A DNA stretch of 64,000 bases from positions 1,736,001-1,800,000 of the forward strand of contig AP026969.1 of the NCBI GenBank assembly GCA_027923965.1, written 5' to 3'. Positions 24,503 through 33,867 of the stretch are shown piece after piece (the first letter of the stretch is position 1; each line of letters opens with the position of its first letter). A model generated the notes under the pieces. The model made no database searches. It was not told where the DNA came from and saw only the letters and a list, made by a program, of their open reading frames with translations. Origin of the DNA: Comamonadaceae bacterium OS-1. GTDB lineage: Bacteria > Pseudomonadota > Gammaproteobacteria > Burkholderiales > Burkholderiaceae_C. Position numbers and translations under genes: made by a program.

Positions 24503-24904
24503 TCAGCGTGTGCACCACTGCATTTCACACGGAACACCGTCGTGGTTCCCGTCCATCTTGACACCCGGGCAGTGTGCCAAGAAGTATTTGGCCTCAGCGC
24601 ACGAAGTCATCTGGGAGCACATGGTCCGACCGTCGCATCTGGACGTTGGGGCTGGCGATGGAGCCGGTAATGGTGAGATGGCTGGTGGCGCGGACTCTTT
24701 GGATGCCGCCAACTTTTTCCTCCGCTCGGCATTCAGCTCGTCCACCGTGGGCTGCTTTCGCAGTTCTTGCGACGGGCATGGAGTCTGCTGGTATTGGACG
24801 GAGCCCTTGGTTTCGCACTTGTACAGTGCGGTTGCCGCAAATGCACACGAAGAAAACAGCAGCGATACCAGCGCGGTGCATGCCGATGTGAGCAATGAGG
24901 CCAT
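24503..24904 (-). CDS. Secreted DUF4124/excalibur-domain protein
   Basis: This ~133-residue protein has a signal peptide (MASLLTSACTALVSLLFSSCAFA), then ALYKCETKGSVQYQQTPC of the DUF4124 type, a proline-rich linker and a C-terminal excalibur-like calcium loop, DGNHDGVPCE, with paired cysteines (MCSQMTSC, AHCPG). I chose the ATG at 24904 because AGGA lies seven bases upstream; a longer reading from 24961 adds 19 residues before the signal. It is predicted to be periplasmic or extracellular. The function is unknown. Confidence 0.78.
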   Translation of the reverse strand: MASLLTSACTALVSLLFSSCAFAATALYKCETKGSVQYQQTPCPSQELRKQPTVDELNAERRKKLAASKESAPPAISPLPAPSPAPTSRCDGRTMCSQMTSCAEAKYFLAHCPGVKMDGNHDGVPCEMQWCTR

Positions 24905-25030
24905 GGGTTGTCCTGTGAAAAGCGAGCGCAACACGTCCATCGTACTTGGGGTGCAATCCATGCGCCTTCGCCTTTTCTAGCCCGGCAGGATGGTGGAAAC
25001 TACCTCTGCCCACCGCCAAGGAGCCCCGCT

Positions 25031-25615
25031 ATGCCGCAAGACCCGCTGTCGCACCACTTCACCGCCATGGCCTACCAGAACGCGTGGGCGAACCACCGCT
25101 TGTTGAAGGCCTGTGCCGGGCTGGTGCAAGCCGACTTTGTGGCGCAGCGGACCGGGTTTTTTCCGTCCATCAAGGCCACGCTCAACCACATTCTTGCGGT
25201 GGACCTGTTCTACATGGATGCGTTCGAGCGCGAAGCCCGGGCAGACATGCCCCATCCCTGCCATACCCAGTTTTTTGAGGTGGCAGAACCCTTTGACACC
25301 TGTCAGGCGCTGCATGCCGCGCAGGCGGCGGTAGACCAGCGGTGGCTTGCCTATTGCGAGGCCCTGGAGGATGCCAGCCTGTCGCGTACCGTCACGATAG
25401 TGCGTGCGCAGACGGTGCAGTGCGAAACTTGCGCGCGCCTGCTGGCCCATGTGTTCGGGCACCAGATCCACCACCGTGGGCAGGTGCATGCCATGCTGTC
25501 GGGTACTGCGGTGGCACCACCACAGCTCGACGAGTTTTTCTGCGCCATGGATGCGCCGCGCAGGGCGCAAGAGCTGGCCGAACTGGGCTGGAGCGAAGCG
25601 CGCCTGTGGACTTAG
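25031..25615 (+). CDS. DinB family protein
   Basis: This 194-residue protein has a four-helix DinB/YfiT-like fold, with ATLNHILAVDLFYMDAF near the start and FGHQIHHRGQVHAML near residue 145-160. These supply the three histidines that bind a metal in this family. Members include thiol-dependent transferases; the actual reaction is unknown. AAGGAG lies seven bases before ATG 25031, so the upstream in-frame extension is rejected. No partner gene is evident. Confidence 0.85.
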   Translation: MPQDPLSHHFTAMAYQNAWANHRLLKACAGLVQADFVAQRTGFFPSIKATLNHILAVDLFYMDAFEREARADMPHPCHTQFFEVAEPFDTCQALHAAQAAVDQRWLAYCEALEDASLSRTVTIVRAQTVQCETCARLLAHVFGHQIHHRGQVHAMLSGTAVAPPQLDEFFCAMDAPRRAQELAELGWSEARLWT

Positions 25616-25993
25616 AACACTTTCTGGGAGCGTTCCCGGCTTCGGCATCGGCTGCTGGAAACCATGGTCGTCTACGCCCGGGTACGTAAAAAGTACTAAG
25701 CCATTTCTGCCCCTGGCGCTTACCAAATAGGCGTAGAGAGCTATTAAAAATGTAGCCATCGGGGTCTGGCCAACCGTTTGCCGCCACGCGCCGGGCCGGC
25801 CGCCTGCTGGGGCCGCGCTATTTATTTCGCAGCTGTGTGTGCCAACGCACATACGGCACCGCACGCAATGGAAACACTCGGGCCATCCTGCATCGACGCT
25901 CCAGCGCATGCATGCAGGACTTCGGCCCGGTACCCCAAAGCTGGTTTGCTTACCTCGCCCGCCTTCAGCGTCAGCCCCTCTTAGAGACATCAA
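25616..25993. other. Intergenic stretch with one hairpin repeat
   Basis: No gene was seen in these 378 bases. They hold copy 5 of the dispersed hairpin repeat (25707-25749: GCGCTTAC-CAAATAGGCGTAG then AGAGCTATTAAAA). A GC-rich segment and the presumed promoter of the ice-binding-like lipoprotein follow, though no clear -35/-10 pair was found. Confidence 0.6.
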
Positions 25994-27862
25994 ATGTATA
26001 CATTACAAACTTATCCGCGGGTCCTGCCGTGGGCCGTGGCGTTGGCGGTTGGAACCCTTTCCGCCTGTGGCGGTGGTAGCGGGGGGCGCGATCCTATTTT
26101 GGGCACCGGCGGCAACGTGGGCCTGGCACCGGCGGTGACCAGTGCCAGCCCGTTGCCGGGATCCAGCCTGGTACCCATCAACACCAAAAAAATCATCGCG
26201 GGCTTCAGCAAGCCGATGGACAGCACCACCCTGACCGCCAGCTCCTTCATGCTGGCTTGTCCTTCGGGCACGCCCATCAGTGGCGTGGTGGGATATGACG
26301 CGGCCGCCCGTTTGGCCACGTTGACCCTGTCTTCCACATCCACCCTGCCGCCCAACGTGTTGTGTACCGCCACAGTGGGCACTGCCGCCAAAGACACAGC
26401 GGGATTTGCGCTGACCAGCGACTATGTGTGGACCTTCACCACCGGCGTGACCAGCGACCTGACGGCACCCACCGTCGCGAGCACCATCCATGCCAATGGG
26501 GCTACCGGCGTGCCGACCAACAGCCGCGTCGGGGCCACGTTCAGCGAAGCGGTAGACCCCACCAGCGTCAACGCCACCAGCTTCGTCTTCAAGCAAGGTG
26601 CTACCGTGGTGCCGGGCACCGTGACTTCGTCTGGTGCCAATGTGGTCTTCACCCCCACCACCGCGCTGGCCGCCAACACCACCTACACCGCCACCTTGGG
26701 CACGGGCGTGGTGGACCTGGCAGGCAATGCCCTGGCCAGCCCCTATGTATGGAGCTGGACGACTGCTGCCACGGCGGACACCACCGCCCCCACGGTCAGC
26801 CTGGTGTACCCGACCGACAACGCCACCCAGGTGTCCACCAGCAGCGCACCCAGCGCCACCTTCAGCGAGGCGATGGACGCGAACAGCATCAACGCCACGA
26901 ACTTCACCGTAGCCGGCGTGCCGGGCCAGGTGAGCTTCAACGCGGCAAGCCAGGTGGCTACGTTCACGCCTAGCAGCAAGCTGGCTGCCAACACCACGTA
27001 CACGGCCACCCTCAAGGGCGGTACCGGCGGCGTGCAGGACATTGCAGGCAACGCACTTGCCACCGACAAGGTGTGGCGCTTCACCACAGCCAATGTGTCG
27101 GTATTGCCACCCAGCATCAACCTGGGGTCGGCAGCGACGTTTGGCACCTTTGGTGGCACTGCGGGCATGACCAACACGGGCATCTTGACGCAGGTGAACG
27201 GCAACATCGGCACCATCGCCACCGGCACCTCGTCGATCCGCGGCTTCCATGACCGCAATGGCGACATCTACACCGAGGCCCCGGACAGCATCGGCGCGGT
27301 AAACGGCACCATCTTCACCTGCACCAACTCGGTCACCGGCCCCAACGCCGCAGGTCCGAATGCCGCCAACTGTGCCGTGGCCACCCAGGCCCGGCTGGAT
27401 GCCCAAACCGCGTATCTGGCCCTGGTGGCGAAGCCGCCCGGTGCCAACCCCGGTGCGAATCTGGCCAACCTGACGCTGGCACCCGGCGTGTACACCTCGC
27501 CCAGTGGCTCTTTCATGGTGCAAGGCGGTGACCTGACGCTGGATGCCCAGGGCGATGCCAACGCGGTCTGGGTGTTCCAGATGGCCACCACCTTGACGGT
27601 GGGCGGACCCGGTGCAGCTTTTCCCCAGCGCATTGTGTTGGCGGGCGGCGCGCAGGCCAAGAACATCTACTGGCAGGTGGGCGCGTTTGCCACCATCAAT
27701 GCGGCTGGTGGCGGCAGCATGTCGGGCACCATCATCACGCAGACGGGAGCCTCGTTCTCCACCGTGGGTAATACCGTACCGGTGACGCTCAATGGCCGCA
27801 TTCTGTCGCTGGGTGCGTCGGTGACGCTGGTGGACACGCTGATCAACGTGCCCGCTCCTTGA
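25994..27862 (+). CDS. Ice-binding-like (DUF3494) lipoprotein with Ig-like domains
   Basis: This 622-residue protein has a lipobox LSAC (Cys25), then three Ig-like Big_5 domains (~45-150, 155-260, 262-365; repeats of FSEAMD, NTTYTATL and the DTTAPTV type). It ends in a DUF3494 beta-solenoid-type domain (~370-622) starting INLGSAATFGTFGG. DUF3494 proteins include ice-binding and adhesion proteins of cold-living bacteria; ice binding here is unproven. It is predicted to be surface anchored. It lies 36 bases ahead of an OmpA-family gene. Confidence 0.85.
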   Translation: MYTLQTYPRVLPWAVALAVGTLSACGGGSGGRDPILGTGGNVGLAPAVTSASPLPGSSLVPINTKKIIAGFSKPMDSTTLTASSFMLACPSGTPISGVVGYDAAARLATLTLSSTSTLPPNVLCTATVGTAAKDTAGFALTSDYVWTFTTGVTSDLTAPTVASTIHANGATGVPTNSRVGATFSEAVDPTSVNATSFVFKQGATVVPGTVTSSGANVVFTPTTALAANTTYTATLGTGVVDLAGNALASPYVWSWTTAATADTTAPTVSLVYPTDNATQVSTSSAPSATFSEAMDANSINATNFTVAGVPGQVSFNAASQVATFTPSSKLAANTTYTATLKGGTGGVQDIAGNALATDKVWRFTTANVSVLPPSINLGSAATFGTFGGTAGMTNTGILTQVNGNIGTIATGTSSIRGFHDRNGDIYTEAPDSIGAVNGTIFTCTNSVTGPNAAGPNAANCAVATQARLDAQTAYLALVAKPPGANPGANLANLTLAPGVYTSPSGSFMVQGGDLTLDAQGDANAVWVFQMATTLTVGGPGAAFPQRIVLAGGAQAKNIYWQVGAFATINAAGGGSMSGTIITQTGASFSTVGNTVPVTLNGRILSLGASVTLVDTLINVPAP

Positions 27863-27898
27863 TCCTGCCAGCCTACCCACACCCTTTTGGAGAACCTT

Positions 27899-29056
27899 AT
27901 GAACTTTAAAAAAACCTCGGGCGCACTGGCCTGTGCCGCGCTGGCGGCCATGGCCAGCCCGGCGGCCTTGGCCGACAGCACGGGCTGGTACGGCGGGGCC
28001 AGCGTAGGCCCGTCCAGGGCCACCATCGACGACGCGCGGATCCGCAGCAACCTGCTGTCCAACGGCTTCAGCGCCGTCGCTATCGATGACGACCGCCGCA
28101 GCACCGGCTACAAGGTATTTGGCGGCTACCAGTTCCACCCGAATTTCGCGCTGGAAGGCGGGTATTTCGATCTGGGAAAATTTGGCTTTACCGCCAACAC
28201 GGTGCCCGCAGGCAGCCTGCAAGGCCAGACCAAGCTGCGGGGCTTGAACCTGGACCTGGTGGGCACGCTGCCCCTCACCGAACGGTTTTCGGCCCTGGCC
28301 CGCGTGGGTGCGAACTACGCCCGCACGTCCGACACCTTCTCGGGCACCGGTGCGGTGGGGGTCAACAACCCCAACCCCCGCAAGCGCGACACCAACCTCA
28401 AGCTGGGCCTGGGCGTGCAATATGCCTTCAGCGAGTCCCTGGCCATGCGGGCCGAGGTCGAGCGCTACCGTGTCAACGACGCGGTGGGCAACAAGGGCGA
28501 TGTGGATATGGTCTCGGTCGGCCTGGTGTACCGCTTTGGCGGCCCCACGTCCGCGCCGGTGGCCCGCGCTGCAACGCCCGAGCCGGTGCGGGTGGTGCCC
28601 GAGCCCCAGGTGGTGGCCACCCCGGCACCTGCACCCATGCCGCCTCCCGCGCCTATGCCTGCGCCCGCACCCCCGATGAAGGTCACTTTTGCCGCCGATT
28701 CCCTGTTTGGGTTTGACCAGGCCACGGTGACCCCCGCGGGCCGCCTGGCGCTGGACAAGTTTGCGGCCGACGTGAAGAACGTGCAGTTCGATGCCGTCAC
28801 CGTCATGGGGCACAGCGACCGCATCGGCTCCCATGCCTACAACATGAAGCTCTCGACCCGCCGCGCCGAAGCTGTGTCCGCCTACCTGGTGCAGTCGGGG
28901 GGCATTCCTGCCGCCAAAATTGCCGCCAAGGGCGTGGACGGTGCCGACCCGGTGACCAAGCCGGGCGACTGCAAGGGCAACAAAGCCACCAAAGCCTTGA
29001 TCGCCTGCCTGCAACCCGACCGCAGGGTAGAGATCGAAGTCACCGGCACCCGGTAG
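27899..29056 (+). CDS. OmpA-family outer membrane protein
   Basis: This 385-residue protein has a signal peptide (to PAALAD), an eight-strand OmpA-type beta barrel (~25-215), a proline/alanine-rich linker (APAPMPPPAPMPAPAPP) and a C-terminal peptidoglycan-binding OmpA domain. That domain carries TVMGHSDRIGSHAYNMKLS, the peptidoglycan contact region, and ends PDRRVEIEVTG. A cysteine pair near the C-terminus (GDCKGN, IACLQ) is typical. GGAG lies seven bases before ATG 27899. It probably anchors the outer membrane to the cell wall. Confidence 0.92.
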   Translation: MNFKKTSGALACAALAAMASPAALADSTGWYGGASVGPSRATIDDARIRSNLLSNGFSAVAIDDDRRSTGYKVFGGYQFHPNFALEGGYFDLGKFGFTANTVPAGSLQGQTKLRGLNLDLVGTLPLTERFSALARVGANYARTSDTFSGTGAVGVNNPNPRKRDTNLKLGLGVQYAFSESLAMRAEVERYRVNDAVGNKGDVDMVSVGLVYRFGGPTSAPVARAATPEPVRVVPEPQVVATPAPAPMPPPAPMPAPAPPMKVTFAADSLFGFDQATVTPAGRLALDKFAADVKNVQFDAVTVMGHSDRIGSHAYNMKLSTRRAEAVSAYLVQSGGIPAAKIAAKGVDGADPVTKPGDCKGNKATKALIACLQPDRRVEIEVTGTR

Positions 29057-29118
29057 GCGGTAAGGGCGTGCGCCGGGCTGGCGCGGGGCAAGCCCTCCAG
29101 CCCGGATAATCCCCGGAT

Positions 29119-32100
29119 ATGTTGAAAATCGAGTTCCCCGAATCCCTGCCCGTATCCGCCAAGCGCGACGAGATCATGGAGGCCATTGCCCAGCACCAGG
29201 TGGTGATTGTGTGTGGCGAAACCGGCTCCGGCAAAACCACGCAGTTGCCCAAAATCGCCCTGGCCATGGGGCGCGGCAAGCTGAACCATCCGGGGGCGCG
29301 TGGGCACCTCATCGGCCACACCCAGCCGCGGCGGATTGCGGCCAGTTCGGTGGCCAAGCGCATTGCCGAAGAGCTCAAAACCCCGCTGGGCGATGTGGTG
29401 GGCTTCAAGGTGCGCTTCCAGGACCGGCTGGGGCGCGATGCCTCGGTGAAGCTGATGACCGACGGCATTTTGCTTGCCGAGACGCAGACCGACCCTTTGC
29501 TGCAGGCCTACGACACGCTGATCATCGACGAGGCGCACGAGCGCAGCCTGAACATCGACTTTCTGCTGGGCTACCTGCGCCAGATCCTGCCGCGCAGGCC
29601 GGATTTGAAGGTGATCGTTACCTCGGCCACCATCGATGCCGACCGCTTCTCCAAGCACTTTGAATCGCGCCACGGCCCTGCGCCAGTGATCATGGTGTCG
29701 GGGCGGATGTTCCCGGTGGAGCAGCGCTACCGCCCCTTCGAGGAAAGCCGTGAATACGGGCTGAATGACGCGATTGCCGACGGCGTGGACGAGCTCTGGC
29801 GCGACCCGCACAACGCGGGCGACATCCTGATCTTCTTGCCTGGCGAGCGCGAAATCCGCGAGGCTGCCGACCACCTGCGCAAGCACGTGAGCCACCAGCC
29901 GCTGTACCGCAGCGCCGAGGTGCTGCCGCTGTTTGCCCGCCTGAGCCCGGCCGAGCAGGACCGCATCTTCGACAACCACGGCGACCGCCGCATTGTGCTG
30001 GCCACCAATGTGGCCGAAACCTCGCTCACCGTGCCCGGCACCCGGTACGTGATCGACGCTGGTACGGCGCGCATCAAGCGCTACAGTTTCCGCAGCAAAG
30101 TGGAGCAGCTGCTGGTGGAGCCGGTGAGCCAAAGCTCGGCCAACCAGCGCGCCGGGCGCTGCGGGCGGGTGGCCAACGGCATCTGCATCCGGCTCTATGA
30201 CGAGGTGGACTTCAATGGCCGCCCGCGCTTTACCGACCCCGAGATTTTGCGCAGCTCGCTGGCCGGGGTGATTCTGCGCATGAAGTCGCTGCACCTGGGC
30301 GTGGTGGACGACTTTCCGTTTCTGGAGCGCCCCTCCAGCCGCGCCATTGCCGACGGCTACCAGCTGCTCAACGAGCTGGGCGCGGTGGACGATGCGAACG
30401 AGCTCACCGCCATGGGCAAGGAGCTGGCCAAGCTGCCGCTCGACCCCCGCGTGGGCCGCATGATTCTGGAAGCCCGCGACCGGCAGGCGCTGGACGAGGT
30501 GCTGGTGATCGCATCGGCCCTGAGCGTGCAGGACGTGCGCGACCGCCCCATGGATATGCAGGCCCAGGCTGACCAGGCGCACGCCAAGTTCGACGACGAC
30601 CGCAGCGAGTTCAGCGGTTACCTGAACCTGTGGAAGTGGATCAACGATGCACGCGGAGGCGAGGGCGCACACAAGCTCAGCAACCGCCAGTACGAGCAGT
30701 TGCTGCGGCAAAACTTCGTCAATATCCGCCGCGTGCGCGAGTGGCGCGATATCTACAGCCAGCTGCACACCGTGGTGGCCGAGCACAAGTGGCGCTTGAA
30801 CGCCGCCCCCGCCAGCTACGAGCAAATCCATCTCTCGATGCTGTCCGGCCTGCTGGGCAACATCGGCTGGAAGACCGAGGGCGACGAAGTCGCGCAGACC
30901 GAGTACCTGGGCGCGCGCGGCATCAAGTTCCACCGCCACCCGGGCGCGCACCTGCGCAAGAAGCCGGGCCGCTGGATCGTGGTGGCCGAGCTGGTGGAAA
31001 CCACGCGCCTGTTTGGCCGCGGCATTGCGGGCATCGAGCCACAGTGGGTGGAGCAGGTGGCAGGCCATTTGCTCAAGAAGCAGTTGCTCGACCCGCACTG
31101 GGAAAAGAAGGCCAGCGAGGTCACCGCGCTGGAGCGGGCCACGCTGTACGGCATCGTCATCTACAGCGGCCGCCGCGCCAACTTTGGCCGCGTGGACCCG
31201 GTGGGCGCGCGCGAAATCTTCATCCGCGAAGCCCTGGTGCAGGGCCAGTGGGATTGCAAGTTCCCCTTCCTGGAAGCCAACCTCAAGCTCATCAAGCAGG
31301 TGGAAGACCTGGAGCACAAGGCCCGCCGGCAAGACGTGCTGGTGGACGACGAACTGATCTACGCCTTCTACGACCAGCAGCTGCCCGCCGATGTGTACGG
31401 GGGTGCCAGCTTCGAGCGCTGGTACAAAGATGCGCTGCAGCACAACCCCAAACTCCTGCTGCTGACCCGCGAGGAGCTGATGCGCCACGAGGCCGCGGGC
31501 ATCACCACCCAGTCCTTCCCCAAAACCATCCGCCTGGGCGGCGTGGACTGCGCCGCCACCTACTTGCACGAGCCGGGCGACGCCAAGGACGGCCTGACCG
31601 TCACCGTGCCGCTGTTCGTGCTGAACCAGGTGAACGACGAACGCTGCGAATGGCTGGTGCCCGGCATGCTCAAAGACAAGGTGCAGGCGCTCATCAAAAC
31701 CCTGCACCAGCGCCCGCGCTCCCGCCTGGTGCCGCTGCCCGAAACCGCCCGCACCATGGCCGAGACGCTGAACACGCCCGAGCTGTTTGGCCACGGCCCG
31801 CTGGTCGATGCGGTGCTGAAGCTGGTGCGCGCCGCCACCTCGCTGGACATTGCCCGCGCCGACATCAAGGCCGACATGCTGAGCCCGCACATGTTCATGC
31901 ATTTCCGCGTGGTGGACGAGCATGGCCGCCAACTCGGCACGGGCCGCAACCTGGGCGCGCTGAAGGCCGAGCTGGGCGCGCAGGCGCGTGGAGCCTTCCA
32001 GGCGCTGGCGGGCTTGAAGATGGCCCAGAATGCCGAGATTTCCAAGCCAAATCAGCCTGTAGCGCCCATTCCATCGGCGCAAGCAGCTCCTAAAAAAGTA

Positions 32101-32994
32101 GCGACACCGGTGGCTCCGGCGAACCAGCGCTACACCGCCTGGACCTTCGGCGAACTGCCCGAGCTGCTGGAAATTCAGAAGGGCGGCCAGACGCTGATCG
32201 GCTACCCCGGCCTGATCGACGCGGGGGATGCGGTGACGATTGAAGTCTTCGACGAGCCCGAAGTGGCCGCTGCCAAGCACCGCGCCGGCCTGCGCCGCCT
32301 GTTCTCGTTGCAGATCAAGGACGCGCTGAAGTACCTGGAAAAGAACATCCCCGACCTGCAAAAAATGGCCGTGGTCTACATGCAGGTGGGCAAGAACGCC
32401 GACGGTTCCGGCGGCGGCACGATAGAGGAGCTGCGCGCGCAAATCATCGACGTGGCACTCGACCGGGCCTTTTTGCTCGATCCGCTGCCCACCGACGAAT
32501 TTGCCTTCAAGCGCCGCATCGACGAAGGCCGGGGCCGCCTGACCCTGATCGCCAACGAGGTGGCGCGCCTGGCGCTGACCGTGCTCACCGAGTACGGCAC
32601 CGCCGCCCGCAAGATCAAGGACACCAAGAACGCCCCCGAGGCCACGGCCGATGCCGCCCAGCAACTCGCCCGGCTGATCCCCAAGCGCTTCCTCGCCACC
32701 ACCCCCTGGCCCGCGCTGCAGCACACCGCCCGCTACCTCAAGGCCATCACCGCCCGGCTGGACAAATACCGCGCCGACCCCGCCCGCGATGCCGCCCGCA
32801 TGCTGGAGCTGCGCCCGCAGGAGCAGCGCTACTGGCGCCTGGTGGCCGAGCGCAAAGGCGTGGCGGATGCGCGCATGCAGGAATTCCGCTGGCTGCTGGA
32901 GGAGCTGCGCGTGAGCTTTTTCGCGCAAGAGCTGAAGACTCCGCAGCCCATCAGCGTGAAGCGGCTGGACAAGGCCTGGGCGCAACTGGGCTAG
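29119..32994 (+). CDS. hrpA: ATP-dependent RNA helicase HrpA
   Basis: This 1291-residue DEAH helicase has Walker A GETGSGKTTQLPK (~33-45), DEAH in IIDEAHERSLNIDFLLGYL, SAT (VTSATIDA) and QRAGRCGR, then helicase-associated and DUF3418 C-terminal domains. It is normal in length for HrpA. Residues ~977-993 (SKPNQPVAPIPSAQAAPKK) form a proline/alanine linker produced by a copy of the dispersed hairpin repeat in the DNA (32050-32097). HrpA acts in RNA processing and ribosome-related RNA unwinding. Confidence 0.95.
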   Translation: MLKIEFPESLPVSAKRDEIMEAIAQHQVVIVCGETGSGKTTQLPKIALAMGRGKLNHPGARGHLIGHTQPRRIAASSVAKRIAEELKTPLGDVVGFKVRFQDRLGRDASVKLMTDGILLAETQTDPLLQAYDTLIIDEAHERSLNIDFLLGYLRQILPRRPDLKVIVTSATIDADRFSKHFESRHGPAPVIMVSGRMFPVEQRYRPFEESREYGLNDAIADGVDELWRDPHNAGDILIFLPGEREIREAADHLRKHVSHQPLYRSAEVLPLFARLSPAEQDRIFDNHGDRRIVLATNVAETSLTVPGTRYVIDAGTARIKRYSFRSKVEQLLVEPVSQSSANQRAGRCGRVANGICIRLYDEVDFNGRPRFTDPEILRSSLAGVILRMKSLHLGVVDDFPFLERPSSRAIADGYQLLNELGAVDDANELTAMGKELAKLPLDPRVGRMILEARDRQALDEVLVIASALSVQDVRDRPMDMQAQADQAHAKFDDDRSEFSGYLNLWKWINDARGGEGAHKLSNRQYEQLLRQNFVNIRRVREWRDIYSQLHTVVAEHKWRLNAAPASYEQIHLSMLSGLLGNIGWKTEGDEVAQTEYLGARGIKFHRHPGAHLRKKPGRWIVVAELVETTRLFGRGIAGIEPQWVEQVAGHLLKKQLLDPHWEKKASEVTALERATLYGIVIYSGRRANFGRVDPVGAREIFIREALVQGQWDCKFPFLEANLKLIKQVEDLEHKARRQDVLVDDELIYAFYDQQLPADVYGGASFERWYKDALQHNPKLLLLTREELMRHEAAGITTQSFPKTIRLGGVDCAATYLHEPGDAKDGLTVTVPLFVLNQVNDERCEWLVPGMLKDKVQALIKTLHQRPRSRLVPLPETARTMAETLNTPELFGHGPLVDAVLKLVRAATSLDIARADIKADMLSPHMFMHFRVVDEHGRQLGTGRNLGALKAELGAQARGAFQALAGLKMAQNAEISKPNQPVAPIPSAQAAPKKVATPVAPANQRYTAWTFGELPELLEIQKGGQTLIGYPGLIDAGDAVTIEVFDEPEVAAAKHRAGLRRLFSLQIKDALKYLEKNIPDLQKMAVVYMQVGKNADGSGGGTIEELRAQIIDVALDRAFLLDPLPTDEFAFKRRIDEGRGRLTLIANEVARLALTVLTEYGTAARKIKDTKNAPEATADAAQQLARLIPKRFLATTPWPALQHTARYLKAITARLDKYRADPARDAARMLELRPQEQRYWRLVAERKGVADARMQEFRWLLEELRVSFFAQELKTPQPISVKRLDKAWAQLG
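32050..32097 (+). repeat. Dispersed repeat copy 6, inside the hrpA coding region
   Basis: The sequence carries the family landmarks AATCAGCCTG, AGCGCCCATT and CAAGCAGCTCCTAAAAAA. It stays in frame and encodes a short Pro/Ala linker ending SAQAAPKK. Its closest relatives in the window are the in-gene copy in pepA (42758-42804) and the intergenic copy near 36440. Confidence 0.7.
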
Positions 32995-33003
32995 TTGCTA
33001 CTG

Positions 33004-33054
33004 TTTTAAGAGCCGCTTGTGCTGATGGGATGAGCGCTAGCGGCTTATTTTTTA
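33004..33054 (+). terminator. Dispersed hairpin repeat copy 7, likely hrpA terminator
   Basis: It starts ten bases after the hrpA stop. AGCCGCT (33011-33017) pairs with AGCGGCT (33039-33045), with further pairing inside, and TATTTTTTA follows. The position and T-run fit an intrinsic terminator. Confidence 0.6.
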
Positions 33055-33066
33055 TAAATGTCACAA

Positions 33067-33158
33067 GCCCGGTATAAAAAGTTCAAATATTTTTACCCGG
33101 ATTCAAATCGCGCCTTGTTATATCCGGGTAGAATTCGTCTATTCTTTTTAACCCGGAT
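33067..33158 (+). promoter_or_regulatory. Four phased CCCGG boxes over a promoter
   Basis: GCCCGGTA (33067), ACCCGGAT (33095), ATCCGGGT (33122, inverted) and ACCCGGAT (33151) lie 27-29 bases apart, followed by A/T-rich tracts. A promoter-like pair TTGTTA (33115-33120) and TCTATT (33138-33143) with 17-base spacing encloses the third box. The last box ends seven bases before the ATG at 33165. Repeated boxes at near-constant spacing suggest cooperative binding of one regulator. Confidence 0.6.
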
Positions 33159-33164
33159 AAAATT

Positions 33165-33794
33165 ATGGCTTGGTTGGACACCCCTTGTACCGCCTTCGAA
33201 GGCGAACGCTGCATCGCCACAGGCACGCTGCGCGACGTGGCACCGCGCGCCAAGGCGGTGGCCGACCTGGCGGCAGACAGCCCGGCTCCACAGCCTCTGC
33301 TGGTCTTCGCGGATGCCAGCAGCGACACCATCGAGCTGGACTGGCGCGGCCCGCTGGAGGTGTTTACCGCCCGGTTGGAGCGGCAGGCGCAGGCACTTGA
33401 TGCGCTGGCCCCGCCCGAAGCGCCGCCTGCACCCGACACCGAAGTACCGCGTGGTCCTGGCCGCCCCAAGCTGGGCGTGGTAGCCCGCGAGGTCACGCTG
33501 CTGCCGCGCCACTGGGAATGGCTGGCCACGCAGCCGGGCGGCGCATCGGTGGCGCTGCGCAAACTGGTCGAGCTGGCGCAGCGCCAGTCGCAGGCCCAGG
33601 ACCAGGTGCGGCGCACGACCGAGGTGGCGTACAAATTCATGTCCACCATGGCGGGCCATCTGCCGGGCTTTGAAGAGGCCAGTCGGGCGCTGTTTGCCCA
33701 TGACCTGGCCGGGTTTATCGCACGGATCGCCGACTGGCCGGTCGACGTGCAGGCCCATCTGCACAACATCCTGGCCGAGGCGTGGCAGGCATGA
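33165..33794 (+). CDS. DUF2239 family protein
   Basis: This 209-residue protein begins MAWLDTPCTAFEGERCIATG and contains GPGRPKLGVVAREVTLLPRH and WEWLATQPGGASVALRKLV, the conserved block of DUF2239. The block looks like a nucleic-acid-binding, ribbon-helix-like region, but no function is established. The C-terminal half is helical (HNILAEAW). It is preceded by an unusual array of four CCCGG boxes, so it is probably tightly regulated. It stands as a single gene. Confidence 0.85.
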   Translation: MAWLDTPCTAFEGERCIATGTLRDVAPRAKAVADLAADSPAPQPLLVFADASSDTIELDWRGPLEVFTARLERQAQALDALAPPEAPPAPDTEVPRGPGRPKLGVVAREVTLLPRHWEWLATQPGGASVALRKLVELAQRQSQAQDQVRRTTEVAYKFMSTMAGHLPGFEEASRALFAHDLAGFIARIADWPVDVQAHLHNILAEAWQA

Positions 33795-33867
33795 AATTTC
33801 CGTAGATCGGCTGTGGCCAGCCGATCTACACTGGACTTTTCTGGCCTGATCGGCGGGAGGTCCCAAA

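Noticed and set aside
26003..29014. A 1003-codon minus-strand reading opposite the ice-binding-like and OmpA genes
   Set aside because: It spans two clear plus-strand genes and has repetitive Gly/Arg/His composition, as expected for antisense of high-GC coding DNA.
28882..32985. A 1367-codon open reading on the minus strand opposite hrpA
   Set aside because: It is a GC-rich shadow of hrpA. The translation is low-complexity with His/Gln/Gly bias and no domain, while the plus strand encodes a complete helicase.
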